Shown piece after piece: positions 1-8,581 of a stretch of 58,252 nucleotides of DNA (positions are counted from its first letter, which is position 1; every line of letters starts with the position of its first letter). The stretch is from an uncultured Fusobacteriaceae bacterium (lineage in GTDB: Bacteria > Fusobacteriota > Fusobacteriia > Fusobacteriales > Fusobacteriaceae): assembly GCA_947038515.1 (NCBI GenBank), contig CAMQWJ010000009.1:1-58252 (forward strand), read 5' to 3'. The notes under the pieces are model-generated. The model was not told the origin of the DNA and made no database searches. It saw only the letters and a list, made by a program, of their open reading frames with translations. The position numbers were made by a program, and so were the translations under genes.

Positions 1-54
1 AGCAACGCCCTTCTAAGGCGTGGGCCAGGAGTTCGAATCTCTTCAGACACGCCA
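1..54 (+). tRNA. tRNA-Arg(TCT), 5' end missing
   Basis: The 3' part of a tRNA: a 5-bp anticodon stem closes the 7-base loop CTTCTAA (anticodon TCT), followed by a T-arm with GTTCGAATC and an encoded CCA at 52-54. The acceptor 5' strand and D-arm lie outside the window. First member of a ten-tRNA array. Confidence 0.9.
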
Positions 55-66
55 TATATATTCCGC

Positions 67-143
67 GGATCTATAGCTCAGTTGGTTAGAGCACTCGGCT
101 CATAACCGAGTGGTCGTTGGTTCGACTCCAACTAGATCCACCA
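67..143 (+). tRNA. tRNA-Met(CAT), elongator, copy 1
   Basis: A complete 77-nt cloverleaf with anticodon loop CTCATAA, 7-bp acceptor stem and encoded CCA. It differs from the copy at 779-855 at only a few positions, with compensating changes in the acceptor stem. It lacks the three-GC-pair anticodon stem of the initiator. An isoleucine tRNA read through lysidine also carries CAT, but the body looks like elongator Met. Confidence 0.9.
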
Positions 144-146
144 TCA

Positions 147-221
147 GCCCCGTTCGTTCAGTGGTTAGGACAACAGATTTTCACTCTGTAAACAGGGGTT
201 CAATTCCCCTACGGGGTACCA
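147..221 (+). tRNA. tRNA-Glu(TTC)
   Basis: 75-nt cloverleaf. The acceptor stem GCCCCGT pairs with ACGGGGT, the anticodon loop TTTTCAC gives TTC, and CCA is encoded at 219-221. Only three bases separate it from the preceding tRNA, so the array is probably one processed transcript. Confidence 0.92.
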
Positions 222-237
222 AATTATATAAGTAGTT

Positions 238-321
238 GGAGGGTTATCCTAATTGGTAAGGAATCGGTCTTGAAAACCGACGTCGTATGACTTCAGAGTT
301 CGAGTCTCTGGCTCTCCGCCA
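238..321 (+). tRNA. tRNA-Ser(TGA)
   Basis: 84-nt class II tRNA with a long variable arm, anticodon loop CTTGAAA (TGA) and encoded CCA. The acceptor stem starts GGAGGGT and pairs with GCTCTCC through two wobble pairs. Confidence 0.9.
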
Positions 322-327
322 TTATAT

Positions 328-403
328 GCCCAGATAGCTCAGTCGGTAGAGCAGGAGACTGAAAATCTCCGTGTCCGTGGTTCGATTCCGCGTCTGGGCA
401 CCA
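328..403 (+). tRNA. tRNA-Phe(GAA)
   Basis: 76-nt cloverleaf. The acceptor stem GCCCAGA pairs with TCTGGGC, the anticodon loop is CTGAAAA (GAA), and CCA is encoded at 401-403. Confidence 0.93.
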
Positions 404-415
404 CTTATAGAAAAA

Positions 416-491
416 GGTCGCATAGCTCAGTTGGGAGAGCACCTGCCTTACAAGCAGGGGGTCACAGGTTCAAGTCCTGTTGTGACCACCA
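416..491 (+). tRNA. tRNA-Val(TAC)
   Basis: 76-nt cloverleaf with anticodon stem CCTGC/GCAGG, loop CTTACAA (TAC) and encoded CCA. Confidence 0.93.
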
Positions 492-501
492 TTTAAAATT
501 T

Positions 502-578
502 GGGGGTGTAGCTCAGTTGGTTAGAGCGCATGCCTGTCACGCATGAGGTCGCGAGTTCGAGTCTCGTCACTCCCGCCA
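502..578 (+). tRNA. tRNA-Asp(GTC)
   Basis: 77-nt cloverleaf with anticodon stem CATGC/GCATG, loop CTGTCAC (GTC), D-arm GCTCAGTTGGTTAGAGC and encoded CCA. Confidence 0.93.
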
Positions 579-601
579 TTAGTATTAACAAAAGAATAAA
601 C

Positions 602-689
602 GCCTGGGTGGCGGAATAGGTAGACGCACAGGACTTAAAATCCTGAGGTATCTGATACCGTGCCGGTTCGATTCCGGCCCCAGGCACCA
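602..689 (+). tRNA. tRNA-Leu(TAA)
   Basis: 88-nt class II tRNA. The acceptor stem GCCTGGG pairs with CCCAGGC, the anticodon loop is CTTAAAA (TAA), there is a long variable arm, and CCA is encoded. Confidence 0.93.
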
Positions 690-692
690 CAT

Positions 693-768
<76 letters not shown>

Positions 769-778
769 AATAAAAAAA

Positions 779-855
779 GGATCCATAGCTCAGTTGGTTA
801 GAGCACTCGGCTCATAACCGAGTGGTCGTTGGTTCGATTCCAACTGGATCCACCA
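779..855 (+). tRNA. tRNA-Met(CAT), elongator, copy 2
   Basis: 77-nt near-duplicate of the tRNA at 67-143; the acceptor stem GGATCCA pairs perfectly with TGGATCC. Last gene of the array, followed by an intrinsic terminator. Confidence 0.92.
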
Positions 856-865
856 TAAAAAATAC

Positions 866-892
866 AAATACCTTTAAGAGGTATTTTTTTTA
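866..892 (+). terminator. Intrinsic terminator of the tRNA array
   Basis: Stem AATACCT (867-873) pairs with AGGTATT (879-885) around a 5-nt loop, followed by an uninterrupted T tract. Confidence 0.8.
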
Positions 893-936
893 TTAAATTT
901 AATAGTTATAAAAATTATGTTTGGAGGATATAAAAA

Positions 937-2673
937 ATGATGAAAAAAATCTTGAATGCTATCTTGACATTAATACTTTTTGTAATTAAGGAAGTGGCTT
1001 CTTTTTGTATAAAAATGATATTACTTTTATTTGTTTTAACAATTGTTTTTGTGGGGATAATGAAATATCAAGCTGGAAAGGAAGAAATACGATACTCTAA
1101 AGATTATACTTATATAGAGATAGATATGGGAATGCAGTTTGTAGAGACAAGTCCAAATTTAATAAAAGAGATATTAGAACCTAGTCTTAGTTACTGGAAC
1201 TTTAATGAATTGTTAAAAGAAGTTGAAAAAGATCAAGAAATAGAAGGATTAATTTTTAATGTAGATGGGATAACTTTAAATTTAGCACAAATAGAAGAAG
1301 TTGGAAAAATTATAAAAAGAATAAGTAAGAAGAAAAAAATTCATATGTATTCTACTTCCTTTGATAAAAATAGTTATATGTTTGCAAGCTATGGAACTGA
1401 GATTTTTATGCCTCCAGCAGAAAGTGCAACCTCTAATTTGACAGGATATAATATAGAAATACCATATTATAAAAGATTATTAGAAAAATTATTAATAGAT
1501 ATTAATGTTATAAGTATAGGAGAGTACAAATCTTTTGGAGAAAACCTTACGAGAAATAAAATGAGCCAAGCAAGTGAAGAAAATACGAGAACATTATTAA
1601 ATGGGAAATATTCTTTGTTTCTTGAGAGAGTGAGTAAAGGAAGAAAAATAAAAATTGAAACATTAGGATTAGAAATAGAAAAAGGAAACTTTGCTTTAGC
1701 AACACCTTTTTACTTGAAAGAAAAAGGGATAATTGACAAATGTGAATATTACTATAATTTTATAAAAAAAATTGGTAAAAAAAATATTGTCGGAATAAAG
1801 GAATATGAAAAAAAACTCTTATCTAGAAGAGAAATGAAATTAGTGAATAGAGAAAATAATTTGAAAAAATTAGGATTAATTGTGCTGAGTGGTGAAATAA
1901 ATGAGGACTCAATATTAGGAAAGGATGAAAAAAAAATAACCGTTTCAAATGCAATAGAATTATTTGATATTGCTTTTAACGATAATTCAATAGAAGGAAT
2001 TATTTTAAGGATAGATTCTCCAGGGGGTTCTGCTCTTGCTTCAGAGTTGATTCAAAATATGATATTAACAAATAAGAATAAACCAGTATATGTTTCAATA
2101 GGATCTGTAGCAGCCTCTGGAGGATATTATATAGCCACAGCAGGTGATAAAATTTATTTGAACAAGGAATCTGTAACTGGCTCCATAGGTGTAGTATCAA
2201 TAATACCAGATATCTCTAAGCTTTTAAATAAAATTGGAATAGATAATACAGTATTAAAAAATAGTGAATTGGGAGATGTTTATTCTTTGAAACAACCAAT
2301 GACAGAAATTAGAAGAGAAAAGTTGATTCAGAGTAATTTAAAAGTTTATGAAGAGTTTAAGTCAAGAGTAGCTGTTTCTAGAAAATTAACAATTGAAAAT
2401 GTAGAAAAAATATCTAAAGGAAGAGTCTATTTAGGAAAAGAAGCAGTTAAAATAGGATTGGCAGATGGTATTTTAGATTATGAGGGAGTTGTAAAAAAGT
2501 TAGCGACAGATTTATCGTTACAAGAATATAGAGTAGAAAGAATTCAAAGACAGAATATTGGTATAAATGTAAAAAATTATCTTAATGTTTATCCTTCTTT
2601 TAAATTGAATGAAAACTTGGAAAAATTTAATAAAACTCTTTTTTTGTATAATCCGAAAAAACTTTACTTTTAG
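937..2673 (+). CDS. sppA: Signal peptide peptidase SppA, 67K long form
   Basis: Membrane-bound serine protease that degrades cleaved signal peptides. 578 residues, matching the duplicated long SppA form. One strongly hydrophobic segment at about residues 24-42 anchors it in the inner membrane. The family uses a Lys/Ser dyad split between the two repeats: Lys198 in GEYKSFGENLT of the N-terminal half and Ser394 in SVAASGGYYIATAGDKI of the C-terminal half are both present, so the enzyme looks intact. The second half also has the typical RIDSPGGSALASELI strand. ATG 937 has GGAGG nine bases upstream; the next codon is also ATG. It stands alone, between a tRNA terminator and ybaB with its own promoter. 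Confidence 0.93.
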   Translation: MMKKILNAILTLILFVIKEVASFCIKMILLLFVLTIVFVGIMKYQAGKEEIRYSKDYTYIEIDMGMQFVETSPNLIKEILEPSLSYWNFNELLKEVEKDQEIEGLIFNVDGITLNLAQIEEVGKIIKRISKKKKIHMYSTSFDKNSYMFASYGTEIFMPPAESATSNLTGYNIEIPYYKRLLEKLLIDINVISIGEYKSFGENLTRNKMSQASEENTRTLLNGKYSLFLERVSKGRKIKIETLGLEIEKGNFALATPFYLKEKGIIDKCEYYYNFIKKIGKKNIVGIKEYEKKLLSRREMKLVNRENNLKKLGLIVLSGEINEDSILGKDEKKITVSNAIELFDIAFNDNSIEGIILRIDSPGGSALASELIQNMILTNKNKPVYVSIGSVAASGGYYIATAGDKIYLNKESVTGSIGVVSIIPDISKLLNKIGIDNTVLKNSELGDVYSLKQPMTEIRREKLIQSNLKVYEEFKSRVAVSRKLTIENVEKISKGRVYLGKEAVKIGLADGILDYEGVVKKLATDLSLQEYRVERIQRQNIGINVKNYLNVYPSFKLNENLEKFNKTLFLYNPKKLYF

Positions 2674-2691
2674 TCCATAATATACTATACT
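2663..2691 (+). promoter_or_regulatory. Candidate promoter for ybaB
   Basis: TTTACT (2663-2668), a 17-bp spacer, then TATACT (2686-2691). The -35 lies in the last codons of sppA. Recognised by eye only. Confidence 0.45.
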
Positions 2692-2728
2692 GTACAGATA
2701 TAATAAAAATGATATGAAGGAGAAAAAT

Positions 2729-3076
2729 ATGGTGAGAAAATTAAAAACAGGAAAAGCACAAGGAAATCAAGCAGATATTTTACAACAAGCAAAAGCAATG
2801 CAAACTGAGATGCTAGTAGTTCAAGAGCAATTAAGAACTAAAGAGCTAGAATCTTCAGTAGGTGGAGGGGCTGTTGTAGTAAAAGTGAATGGACAAAAAG
2901 AAATATTAACTGTAAAACTTTCTGATGAAATAGTAAAAGAAGCTGCGACAGATAAAGAAATGTTAGAAGACCTAATTGTATCTGCAGTAACTGAAGCACT
3001 TAGAAAAGCTGAAGAGTTATCAGAAAAAGAAATGGAAAAAATAACTGGTGGTGTAAATATTCCGGGATTATTTTAA
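2729..3076 (+). CDS. ybaB: Nucleoid-associated protein, YbaB/EbfC family
   Basis: Small dimeric DNA-binding protein of the YbaB/EbfC family. 115 residues from this start; the central ELESSVGGGAVVVKVNGQKE and the C-terminal KITGGVNIPGLF are family signatures. The start is ATG 2729 because AAGGAG lies six bases before it. An in-frame ATG at 2714 would sit just ahead of that site and is rejected. In many bacteria ybaB lies next to recR or dnaX, but here it stands alone between a promoter and a terminator. The N-terminal stretch is rich in Gln, Ala and Lys, as in relatives. Confidence 0.92.
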   Translation: MVRKLKTGKAQGNQADILQQAKAMQTEMLVVQEQLRTKELESSVGGGAVVVKVNGQKEILTVKLSDEIVKEAATDKEMLEDLIVSAVTEALRKAEELSEKEMEKITGGVNIPGLF

Positions 3077-3095
3077 AGTAAAATAGGAAGCAAGA

Positions 3096-3141
3096 AAAAA
3101 TAAAATCTCTCTAGATTCACAGAGGCGATTTTATTTTTTTT
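3096..3141 (+). terminator. Intrinsic terminator after ybaB
   Basis: ATAAAATC (3100-3107) pairs with GATTTTAT (3127-3134), with an inner CTCT/AGAG helix, followed by a T tract. Confidence 0.8.
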
Positions 3142-3212
3142 ATGAAAACAGAAGAAAAATATGATATAATAATAATAAGATAAAGTTGAAAATGATATGA
3201 AGGAGAAGAGCG

Positions 3213-3854
3213 ATGAAAGAAGAAAAAAGATATAGGATATTTGGCTTACTTCTTTACTATCTCATGAGAACAATCCAAAGAACAATAAAGATAACACAAA
3301 TTTTTCCAGAAAAATTTGATAAGGACGGAAATTTTGTTTTAGCTTTTTGGCATAATAAATTGGTAATGACTCTCTTAGGAACAGATTTTATAAAAAAAAA
3401 GGTGGGGTTAGCGAGTCCTACCAAGGATGGAGAGTTAATTTCAGTCCCCTTGGAAAAATATGGAACTACTATGATAAGAGGGTCTTCAGATAAAAATTCT
3501 GTGAGGAGTCTGCTACAGTTAATTAAGGAAGTAAAGAAAGGTGCTACAGTGGGAACCCCTGTAGATGGACCAAAGGGACCTATCTTTCAAGTCAAACATG
3601 GAATGATATATATATCTCAAAAGAGTGGAGTGCCAATAGTTCCCATGGGGGTAGCTTATTCTAAAAAATGGATTTTTAATAAGACTTGGGATAAATTTCA
3701 ACTTCCAAAACCTTTTTCAAGAGGTGTTGTTATTTTTGGAACTCCTTATAATGTAGAATTAGATGCTGACATGGAATTGGAGTGTTTGAAATTAAAGAAA
3801 AAAATAGAAGAATTGGACGAAAGAGCAGAAAAAATACTTGAAAATAAAATATGA
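3213..3854 (+). CDS. DUF374 lysophospholipid/lipid A-type acyltransferase
   Basis: 213-residue member of the DUF374 branch of membrane-associated acyltransferases. It carries the FWHNKLVM block (the H-N version of the acyltransferase active-site motif), the LASPTKDGELI stretch, and TPVDGPKGPIFQVKHG, which is diagnostic of the family. Homologues in Gram-negative bacteria sit in envelope or lipopolysaccharide gene groups; the acceptor lipid cannot be told from sequence. The hydrophobic N-terminus probably holds it at the inner membrane. AAGGAG precedes ATG 3213, in a leader (GATATGAAGGAG) repeated almost exactly before ybaB. It may be cotranscribed with metG 59 bases downstream. Confidence 0.85.
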   Translation: MKEEKRYRIFGLLLYYLMRTIQRTIKITQIFPEKFDKDGNFVLAFWHNKLVMTLLGTDFIKKKVGLASPTKDGELISVPLEKYGTTMIRGSSDKNSVRSLLQLIKEVKKGATVGTPVDGPKGPIFQVKHGMIYISQKSGVPIVPMGVAYSKKWIFNKTWDKFQLPKPFSRGVVIFGTPYNVELDADMELECLKLKKKIEELDERAEKILENKI

Positions 3855-3872
3855 ATAATAAAATATGAATAT

Positions 3873-3913
3873 AAGGAGGAGATGACACTAAAAGATTGTG
3901 TCATCTAAAAAAA
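3873..3913 (+). promoter_or_regulatory. metG ribosome binding site with a spacer hairpin
   Basis: AAGGAGG (3873-3879) is followed directly by a perfect 9-bp hairpin: AGATGACAC (3880-3888) pairs with GTGTCATCT (3898-3906) around a 9-nt loop. Then come seven A residues and the metG ATG at 3914. The linear spacing of 34 bases is too long for initiation, but folding the hairpin leaves 7. The hairpin has no T tract, so it is not a terminator. Confidence 0.65.
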
Positions 3914-5836
3914 ATGGAAAAAAACTTTTATGTAACGACACCAATATATTATGTAAACGGGGCTCCCCATGTTGGAAGTGCCTATACCACAATAGCTGCA
4001 GATGTAATAGCAAGATATAAAAAAACACAAGGGTATAATGTATACTCTTTAACAGGAACAGATGAACATGGACAGAAAGTAGAAGAAACTGCCCTATTAA
4101 AAGGATTAACACCTCAAGCTTGGACAGATTTAATGGCTCCTAAGTTTCAAGAAATGTGGAAATTATTAAATATTGAAAATGATGATTTTATAAGAACAAC
4201 AGAGCCACGTCATAAAAGTGCAGTTGTGAAAATCTTATCAACTGTTTATGAAAAAGGTGATATTTATTGTGGCGAATATGAAGGTAAATATTGTGTAAGT
4301 TGTGAAAATTTTGTTCCTGAAAATCAAATTGTTGAAAATAAATTTTGTCCTGACTGTGGTAAAGAATTAAGAGTGGTAAAAGAAGAATCTTATTTTTTTA
4401 AAATGAGTAAATACCAAGATGAATTATTGAAACATATAGATGAAAATCCTAATTTTATTTTACCACAATCTAGAAGAAATGAGGTAATAAACTTTATTAA
4501 ACAAGGATTACAAGATTTATCTATTTCAAGAAACACTTTTACTTGGGGTATTCCCATTGAGTTTGCACCAGGTCACATAACATATGTATGGTTTGATGCA
4601 TTAACAAATTATTTAACAGCAGTAGGTTATGAAAATAATCTTGAAAAATTTGATGAATTTTGGAATAATTCAGAAGTTGTTCATTTATTGGGAAAAGATA
4701 TAGTAAGATTTCATGCTATAATATGGCCTTGTATGCTACTTTCTGCAGGAATAAAATTACCAGATAAAATTGTTGCTCATGGTTGGTGGACCTCAGAAGG
4801 TGAGAAAATGTCTAAATCAAAAAATAATGTAGTTGATCCAATAGAGGAAGTAAAAAAATATGGAGTGGATGCATTTAGATTCTGTTTAATGAGAGAAGTA
4901 AATTTTGGAAATGATGGAGATTATTCAACTAAAAATATTATTAGTCGAATAAATAATGATTTGGCAAATGATTTAGGAAATCTTCTGAATAGAACTTTAG
5001 GAATGTATAGCAAATATTTTGATGGTGTCATTGTTGAAGGAAAAAATGAAGACGAGTTTACAAAAAATTTATATATTTTGTTTGAAGAAACTTTGATTGT
5101 TGTAGAGCGTTCAATGGAAAAATTGGAATTTTCAAAATCTATGGAAGCTATTTGGAAATTCATATCTCGTATGAATAAATATATAGATGAAACAATGCCT
5201 TGGTTACTTGCAAAAGAAGAAAGTGAAAAAGTTAAACTTGGTGGTGTTATGAATACTTTAGTAGAGGGACTGTACAAGGTTGCTGTATTGATATATCCAT
5301 ATATGCCAGTTAAATCTCAAAATATTTGGGATCAACTAGGAGTTGAAAAATCTATAAAAAATTCTTTAATAGAGGATATAAAAGAATGGAATCATTTTAA
5401 AAAAGGTGATAAACTTGGTGTAGCAACAGTATTATTCCCAAGACTAGAAGTTCTTGTTGAAGAAGCAAAAAATGAATTAGAGATAAATGAAAATTTAAAA
5501 ATAGAAAATCCGACAACTATAGAAAAATTTGGAGAAACAAAGATTGAAGTTGTAGAAATAATATCAGTTGAAAAAGTTGAAGGAGCAGACAGATTACTTA
5601 AGTTTAAAGTTAAAACAGGAAAAGAGATTCGACAAATAGTTTCTGGAATAGCTAAAAATTATCCTGAATTTAAGTTGTTAGAAGGGAAAAAAGTTTTAGC
5701 AGTTTTAAATTTACCTCCTGTAACTCTTCTTGGAATATTATCTCAAGGAATGATATTATCAACAGAAGATAAAAAAAATGGAATAAAATTGGTAGAAATT
5801 TCTCAAGAAATAAAAGTTGGAGCAAAACTAAAATAG
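3914..5836 (+). CDS. metG: Methionyl-tRNA synthetase
   Basis: Charges tRNA-Met and initiator tRNA with methionine. 640 residues from this start. The class I signature appears as HVGS (19-22) and KMSKS (298-302). A zinc knuckle CVSCENF...CPDCGKE lies in the connective domain, and a C-terminal tRNA-binding (Arc1p-like/EMAP) domain beginning near KIEVVEIISVEKVEGADRLL gives the dimer form. The start is taken as ATG 3914, where similarity to the family begins (MEKNFYVTTPIYYVNGAPH). A TTG at 3896 lies in the loop of the upstream hairpin and is less likely. The unusual ribosome binding site is described separately. galU follows 21 bases later. Confidence 0.95.
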   Translation: MEKNFYVTTPIYYVNGAPHVGSAYTTIAADVIARYKKTQGYNVYSLTGTDEHGQKVEETALLKGLTPQAWTDLMAPKFQEMWKLLNIENDDFIRTTEPRHKSAVVKILSTVYEKGDIYCGEYEGKYCVSCENFVPENQIVENKFCPDCGKELRVVKEESYFFKMSKYQDELLKHIDENPNFILPQSRRNEVINFIKQGLQDLSISRNTFTWGIPIEFAPGHITYVWFDALTNYLTAVGYENNLEKFDEFWNNSEVVHLLGKDIVRFHAIIWPCMLLSAGIKLPDKIVAHGWWTSEGEKMSKSKNNVVDPIEEVKKYGVDAFRFCLMREVNFGNDGDYSTKNIISRINNDLANDLGNLLNRTLGMYSKYFDGVIVEGKNEDEFTKNLYILFEETLIVVERSMEKLEFSKSMEAIWKFISRMNKYIDETMPWLLAKEESEKVKLGGVMNTLVEGLYKVAVLIYPYMPVKSQNIWDQLGVEKSIKNSLIEDIKEWNHFKKGDKLGVATVLFPRLEVLVEEAKNELEINENLKIENPTTIEKFGETKIEVVEIISVEKVEGADRLLKFKVKTGKEIRQIVSGIAKNYPEFKLLEGKKVLAVLNLPPVTLLGILSQGMILSTEDKKNGIKLVEISQEIKVGAKLK

Positions 5837-5857
5837 GTAGAAAATAATGGAGGAAAA

Positions 5858-6736
5858 ATGAATAAAGTTACAAAAGCAGTGATACCTGCGGGAGGATTAG
5901 GGACAAGAGTTTTGCCAGCTACAAAATCCCAGCCTAAAGAAATGCTTGTTATTGTGGATAAACCTTCACTTCAATATATTGTGGAAGAATTAGTTGAATC
6001 AGGAATTACTGATATTGTCATAGTTACTGGAAGAAATAAAAATTCCATTGAAGATCACTTTGATTATTCTTTTGAATTAGAAACTACTTTAGAAAAAGAA
6101 GGAAAAGCTGAACTTTTAGAAAAAGTTTCAAAAATTTCAAAAATGGTAAATATATATTATGTTAGACAAAATAAACCTTTAGGTCTAGGTCATGCAATAT
6201 TAAAAGCTAAATCATTTATAGGAAACGATCCTTTTATTGTTGCACTAGGAGATGATATAATGTATAGTCCTACAAAATCTGTTTCTAAACAATTGATAGA
6301 AAAATATAATGAATATGGTACGAGTGTAATTGGAGTGCAAGAAGTAGAGCAAAATGATGTTTCTAAGTATGGAATAGTATCACCAGGAAAAACACTGGAT
6401 AATTCCACTGTTGAAATTGAAAACTTTATTGAAAAGCCTTCATTAGAAGAAGCACCATCAAGAATGGCTTGTTTAGGAAGATATTTATTAGATGGAAAAA
6501 TCTTTAAATATTTAGAGGAAACAAAACCTGGAAGTGGTGGAGAAATCCAATTAACAGATGGTATTCTAAAGATGATCCAGGATAAAAATAAAGTTATAGC
6601 ATATAATTTTCAAGGGAAAAGATATGATATTGGGAACAAAATAGGGTTATTAAAAGCTAATATAGAATTTGGACTTAGAAATAATGAAACTAAAAAAGAT
6701 TTAGAAGAATATTTAAAAAAAGAATTAAAAATTTAA
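5858..6736 (+). CDS. galU: UTP-glucose-1-phosphate uridylyltransferase
   Basis: Makes UDP-glucose from UTP and glucose-1-phosphate for glycan and envelope synthesis. 292 residues, the normal GalU length. The N-terminal GGLGTRVLPATKSQPKEML is the nucleotide-binding signature; PLGLGHAIL, FIVALGDDI and FIEKPS are the expected sugar-nucleotide motifs. GGAGG lies before ATG 5858. It is followed by a phosphohexomutase that can supply its glucose-1-phosphate substrate, so the two form a functional pair. Confidence 0.95.
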   Translation: MNKVTKAVIPAGGLGTRVLPATKSQPKEMLVIVDKPSLQYIVEELVESGITDIVIVTGRNKNSIEDHFDYSFELETTLEKEGKAELLEKVSKISKMVNIYYVRQNKPLGLGHAILKAKSFIGNDPFIVALGDDIMYSPTKSVSKQLIEKYNEYGTSVIGVQEVEQNDVSKYGIVSPGKTLDNSTVEIENFIEKPSLEEAPSRMACLGRYLLDGKIFKYLEETKPGSGGEIQLTDGILKMIQDKNKVIAYNFQGKRYDIGNKIGLLKANIEFGLRNNETKKDLEEYLKKELKI

Positions 6737-6802
6737 AATAAAAAAAATTTTAAAATAAAATATTGTTAAGAAAATTTTAGATTTTCATTACAAGGAGAAA
6801 AA

Positions 6803-8536
6803 ATGAATAAAGAAATAGAAGTAAGATATAACCAATGGCTAAACTCTGAATGTATTGATAAAAAAGATAGAGAAGAACTGGAATTAATTAAAAATAATGA
6901 AAAAGAAATAGAAAGTAGATTTTTTCAAGAGATTTCTTTTGGAACTGCAGGAATAAGAGGAATAAGAGGAATTGGTACAAATAGAATTAATAAATATATG
7001 ATAAGGAAAGCAACTCAAGGATTAGCTAATTATATAAAAAAAAATTGGACAGATAAAATGGCTGAAACGACTCAAAAGGCAGTTGTTATTGCTTATGATT
7101 GTAGGATTGGTTCTAAAGAATATGCTATGAATACCGGGTTAGTCTTGGCTGCAAATGGTATAAAAGCATATCTTTTTAAAGATATGCATTCAACCCCAGA
7201 ACTATCTTTTGGAGTAAGGTATTTAAAAACTGTTTCAGGAATAGTTATAACAGCTTCTCATAACCCAAAAGAGTATAATGGATATAAAGTTTATTGGAGT
7301 GATGGAGCTCAATTGGTTGAACCTCAATCAACAGGAGTTATTAATGAAATAGAGAGAATAAAGAGTTTTGATGAAATAAAAATTATGAGTGAAGAAGAAG
7401 CAGAAGATTCAAAAATGCTAAAAATATTAGATGATAGTATAGATTTTGAGTATTTTTCAGAAATTAAAAAACAAGCTCTTAATATAGAATTAAAAGAGAA
7501 GAAAACAATAAAAATTGTATATACACCTCTACATGGAACAGGGGGAAGACCAGTACTACATATACTTAAAGAGATGGGATTTGAAAGTATCTATCCTGTA
7601 TTAGAGCAACTAGAGGGAGATGGAACTTTTCCAACGTGTGTCAATGCAAATCCTGAAGATCCCAATGCTTTTCAGTATGCAATAAAACTAGCAGAGAAAG
7701 TAGGAGCTAGAATATGTATGGCTAATGATCCTGATGCAGATAGAATTGGAATTGCCGTTAAAAATAAAGAGAATGTATGGGAATATCCATCTGGTAATCA
7801 AATTGGACTTTTAATTTTAAATTATATTTTAGAAAATAAAAAAAATATTCCTGAAAATTCTTTTGTGATATCAACAATAGTATCAACTCCCATGCTTGAT
7901 GTAATAGCTAAAGAAAAACAAATAAAATTATATAGAACTTTAACTGGTTTTAAATATATCGGTGAGAAAATAAGACAATTTGAGGATGGGGAACTAGAAG
8001 GGAGTTATTTATTTGGATTCGAAGAGTCTTTTGGATATCTTGTAGGAACACATGCTAGAGATAAAGATGCTATTGTAACAACAATGCTTTTATGTGAAAT
8101 GATTGCATATTATCAAGAAAAAGGAACTTCTATTTTAGAAGAGTTAGAGAAATTATATAAAAAATATGGATATTATAGAGAAAAAATAGTGGCGGTAACA
8201 AAAGTTGGAGAAGAAGGAATGAAAGAAAACTCTAAACTGATGTCTATGTTAAGAAGTGGAAAATATAAAAAAGAATTGATTGGGAAAAAAATAATATATT
8301 TTCGTGATTATTTGAATCAAATAGAAAAAAATATTCAAACTAATAAAGAAAATTTGATTGATTTACCTAAGTCAGATGTTATTCAATATGTTTTAGAAGA
8401 TGGAACTTATATAACTGTAAGACCATCAGGAACAGAACCTAAGATGAAATATTATTATACTATTAATAGTAATAGTGAAGAAACTGCAGAAAAAAAATTA
8501 GAGGAAGTAGTTAGAAAATTTGAAGCATTGGTTTAA
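6803..8536 (+). CDS. Phosphoglucomutase/phosphomannomutase family
   Basis: Interconverts hexose-1-phosphate and hexose-6-phosphate through a phosphoserine. 577 residues, the length of the long PgcA-type bacterial enzymes. The phosphoserine loop is TASHNPKEYNGYKVYW with Ser152; the metal loop is DPDADRIG; GFEESFGYL recognises the sugar and RPSGTEPKMKYYY binds the phosphate. All four catalytic blocks are intact. AAGGAG precedes ATG 6803. Next to galU it most likely provides glucose-1-phosphate, but glucose and mannose specificity cannot be separated by eye. Confidence 0.92.
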   Translation: MNKEIEVRYNQWLNSECIDKKDREELELIKNNEKEIESRFFQEISFGTAGIRGIRGIGTNRINKYMIRKATQGLANYIKKNWTDKMAETTQKAVVIAYDCRIGSKEYAMNTGLVLAANGIKAYLFKDMHSTPELSFGVRYLKTVSGIVITASHNPKEYNGYKVYWSDGAQLVEPQSTGVINEIERIKSFDEIKIMSEEEAEDSKMLKILDDSIDFEYFSEIKKQALNIELKEKKTIKIVYTPLHGTGGRPVLHILKEMGFESIYPVLEQLEGDGTFPTCVNANPEDPNAFQYAIKLAEKVGARICMANDPDADRIGIAVKNKENVWEYPSGNQIGLLILNYILENKKNIPENSFVISTIVSTPMLDVIAKEKQIKLYRTLTGFKYIGEKIRQFEDGELEGSYLFGFEESFGYLVGTHARDKDAIVTTMLLCEMIAYYQEKGTSILEELEKLYKKYGYYREKIVAVTKVGEEGMKENSKLMSMLRSGKYKKELIGKKIIYFRDYLNQIEKNIQTNKENLIDLPKSDVIQYVLEDGTYITVRPSGTEPKMKYYYTINSNSEETAEKKLEEVVRKFEALV

Positions 8537-8545
8537 ATAATAAAA

Positions 8546-8572
8546 AATCTGCTGAAAAAATTTCAGCAGATT
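8546..8572 (-). terminator. Terminator for the minus-strand secreted protein gene
   Basis: AATCTGCTGAAA pairs perfectly with TTTCAGCAGATT around a 3-nt loop. Only the minus-strand reading is followed by a T tract (TTTTTTATTA), so it mainly ends the gene at 8582-8956. It may also stop plus-strand transcription from the mutase. Confidence 0.8.
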
Positions 8573-8581
8573 AGATATAAA

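Noticed and set aside
493-690. 65-codon minus-strand frame across tRNA-Asp and tRNA-Leu
   Set aside because: It is antisense to two complete tRNAs; frames with GIEPA and RLELATS are well-known artefacts of tRNA genes.
3882-3908. Eight-codon frame (MTLKDCVI) inside the metG leader hairpin, a possible leader peptide
   Set aside because: The Shine-Dalgarno ends only two bases before its ATG, too close for efficient initiation, and there is no Met-rich sequence or attenuator.
3896-3913. TTG 3896 as the metG start
   Set aside because: It lies in the hairpin loop at a poor distance from the ribosome binding site, and family similarity starts at ATG 3914.
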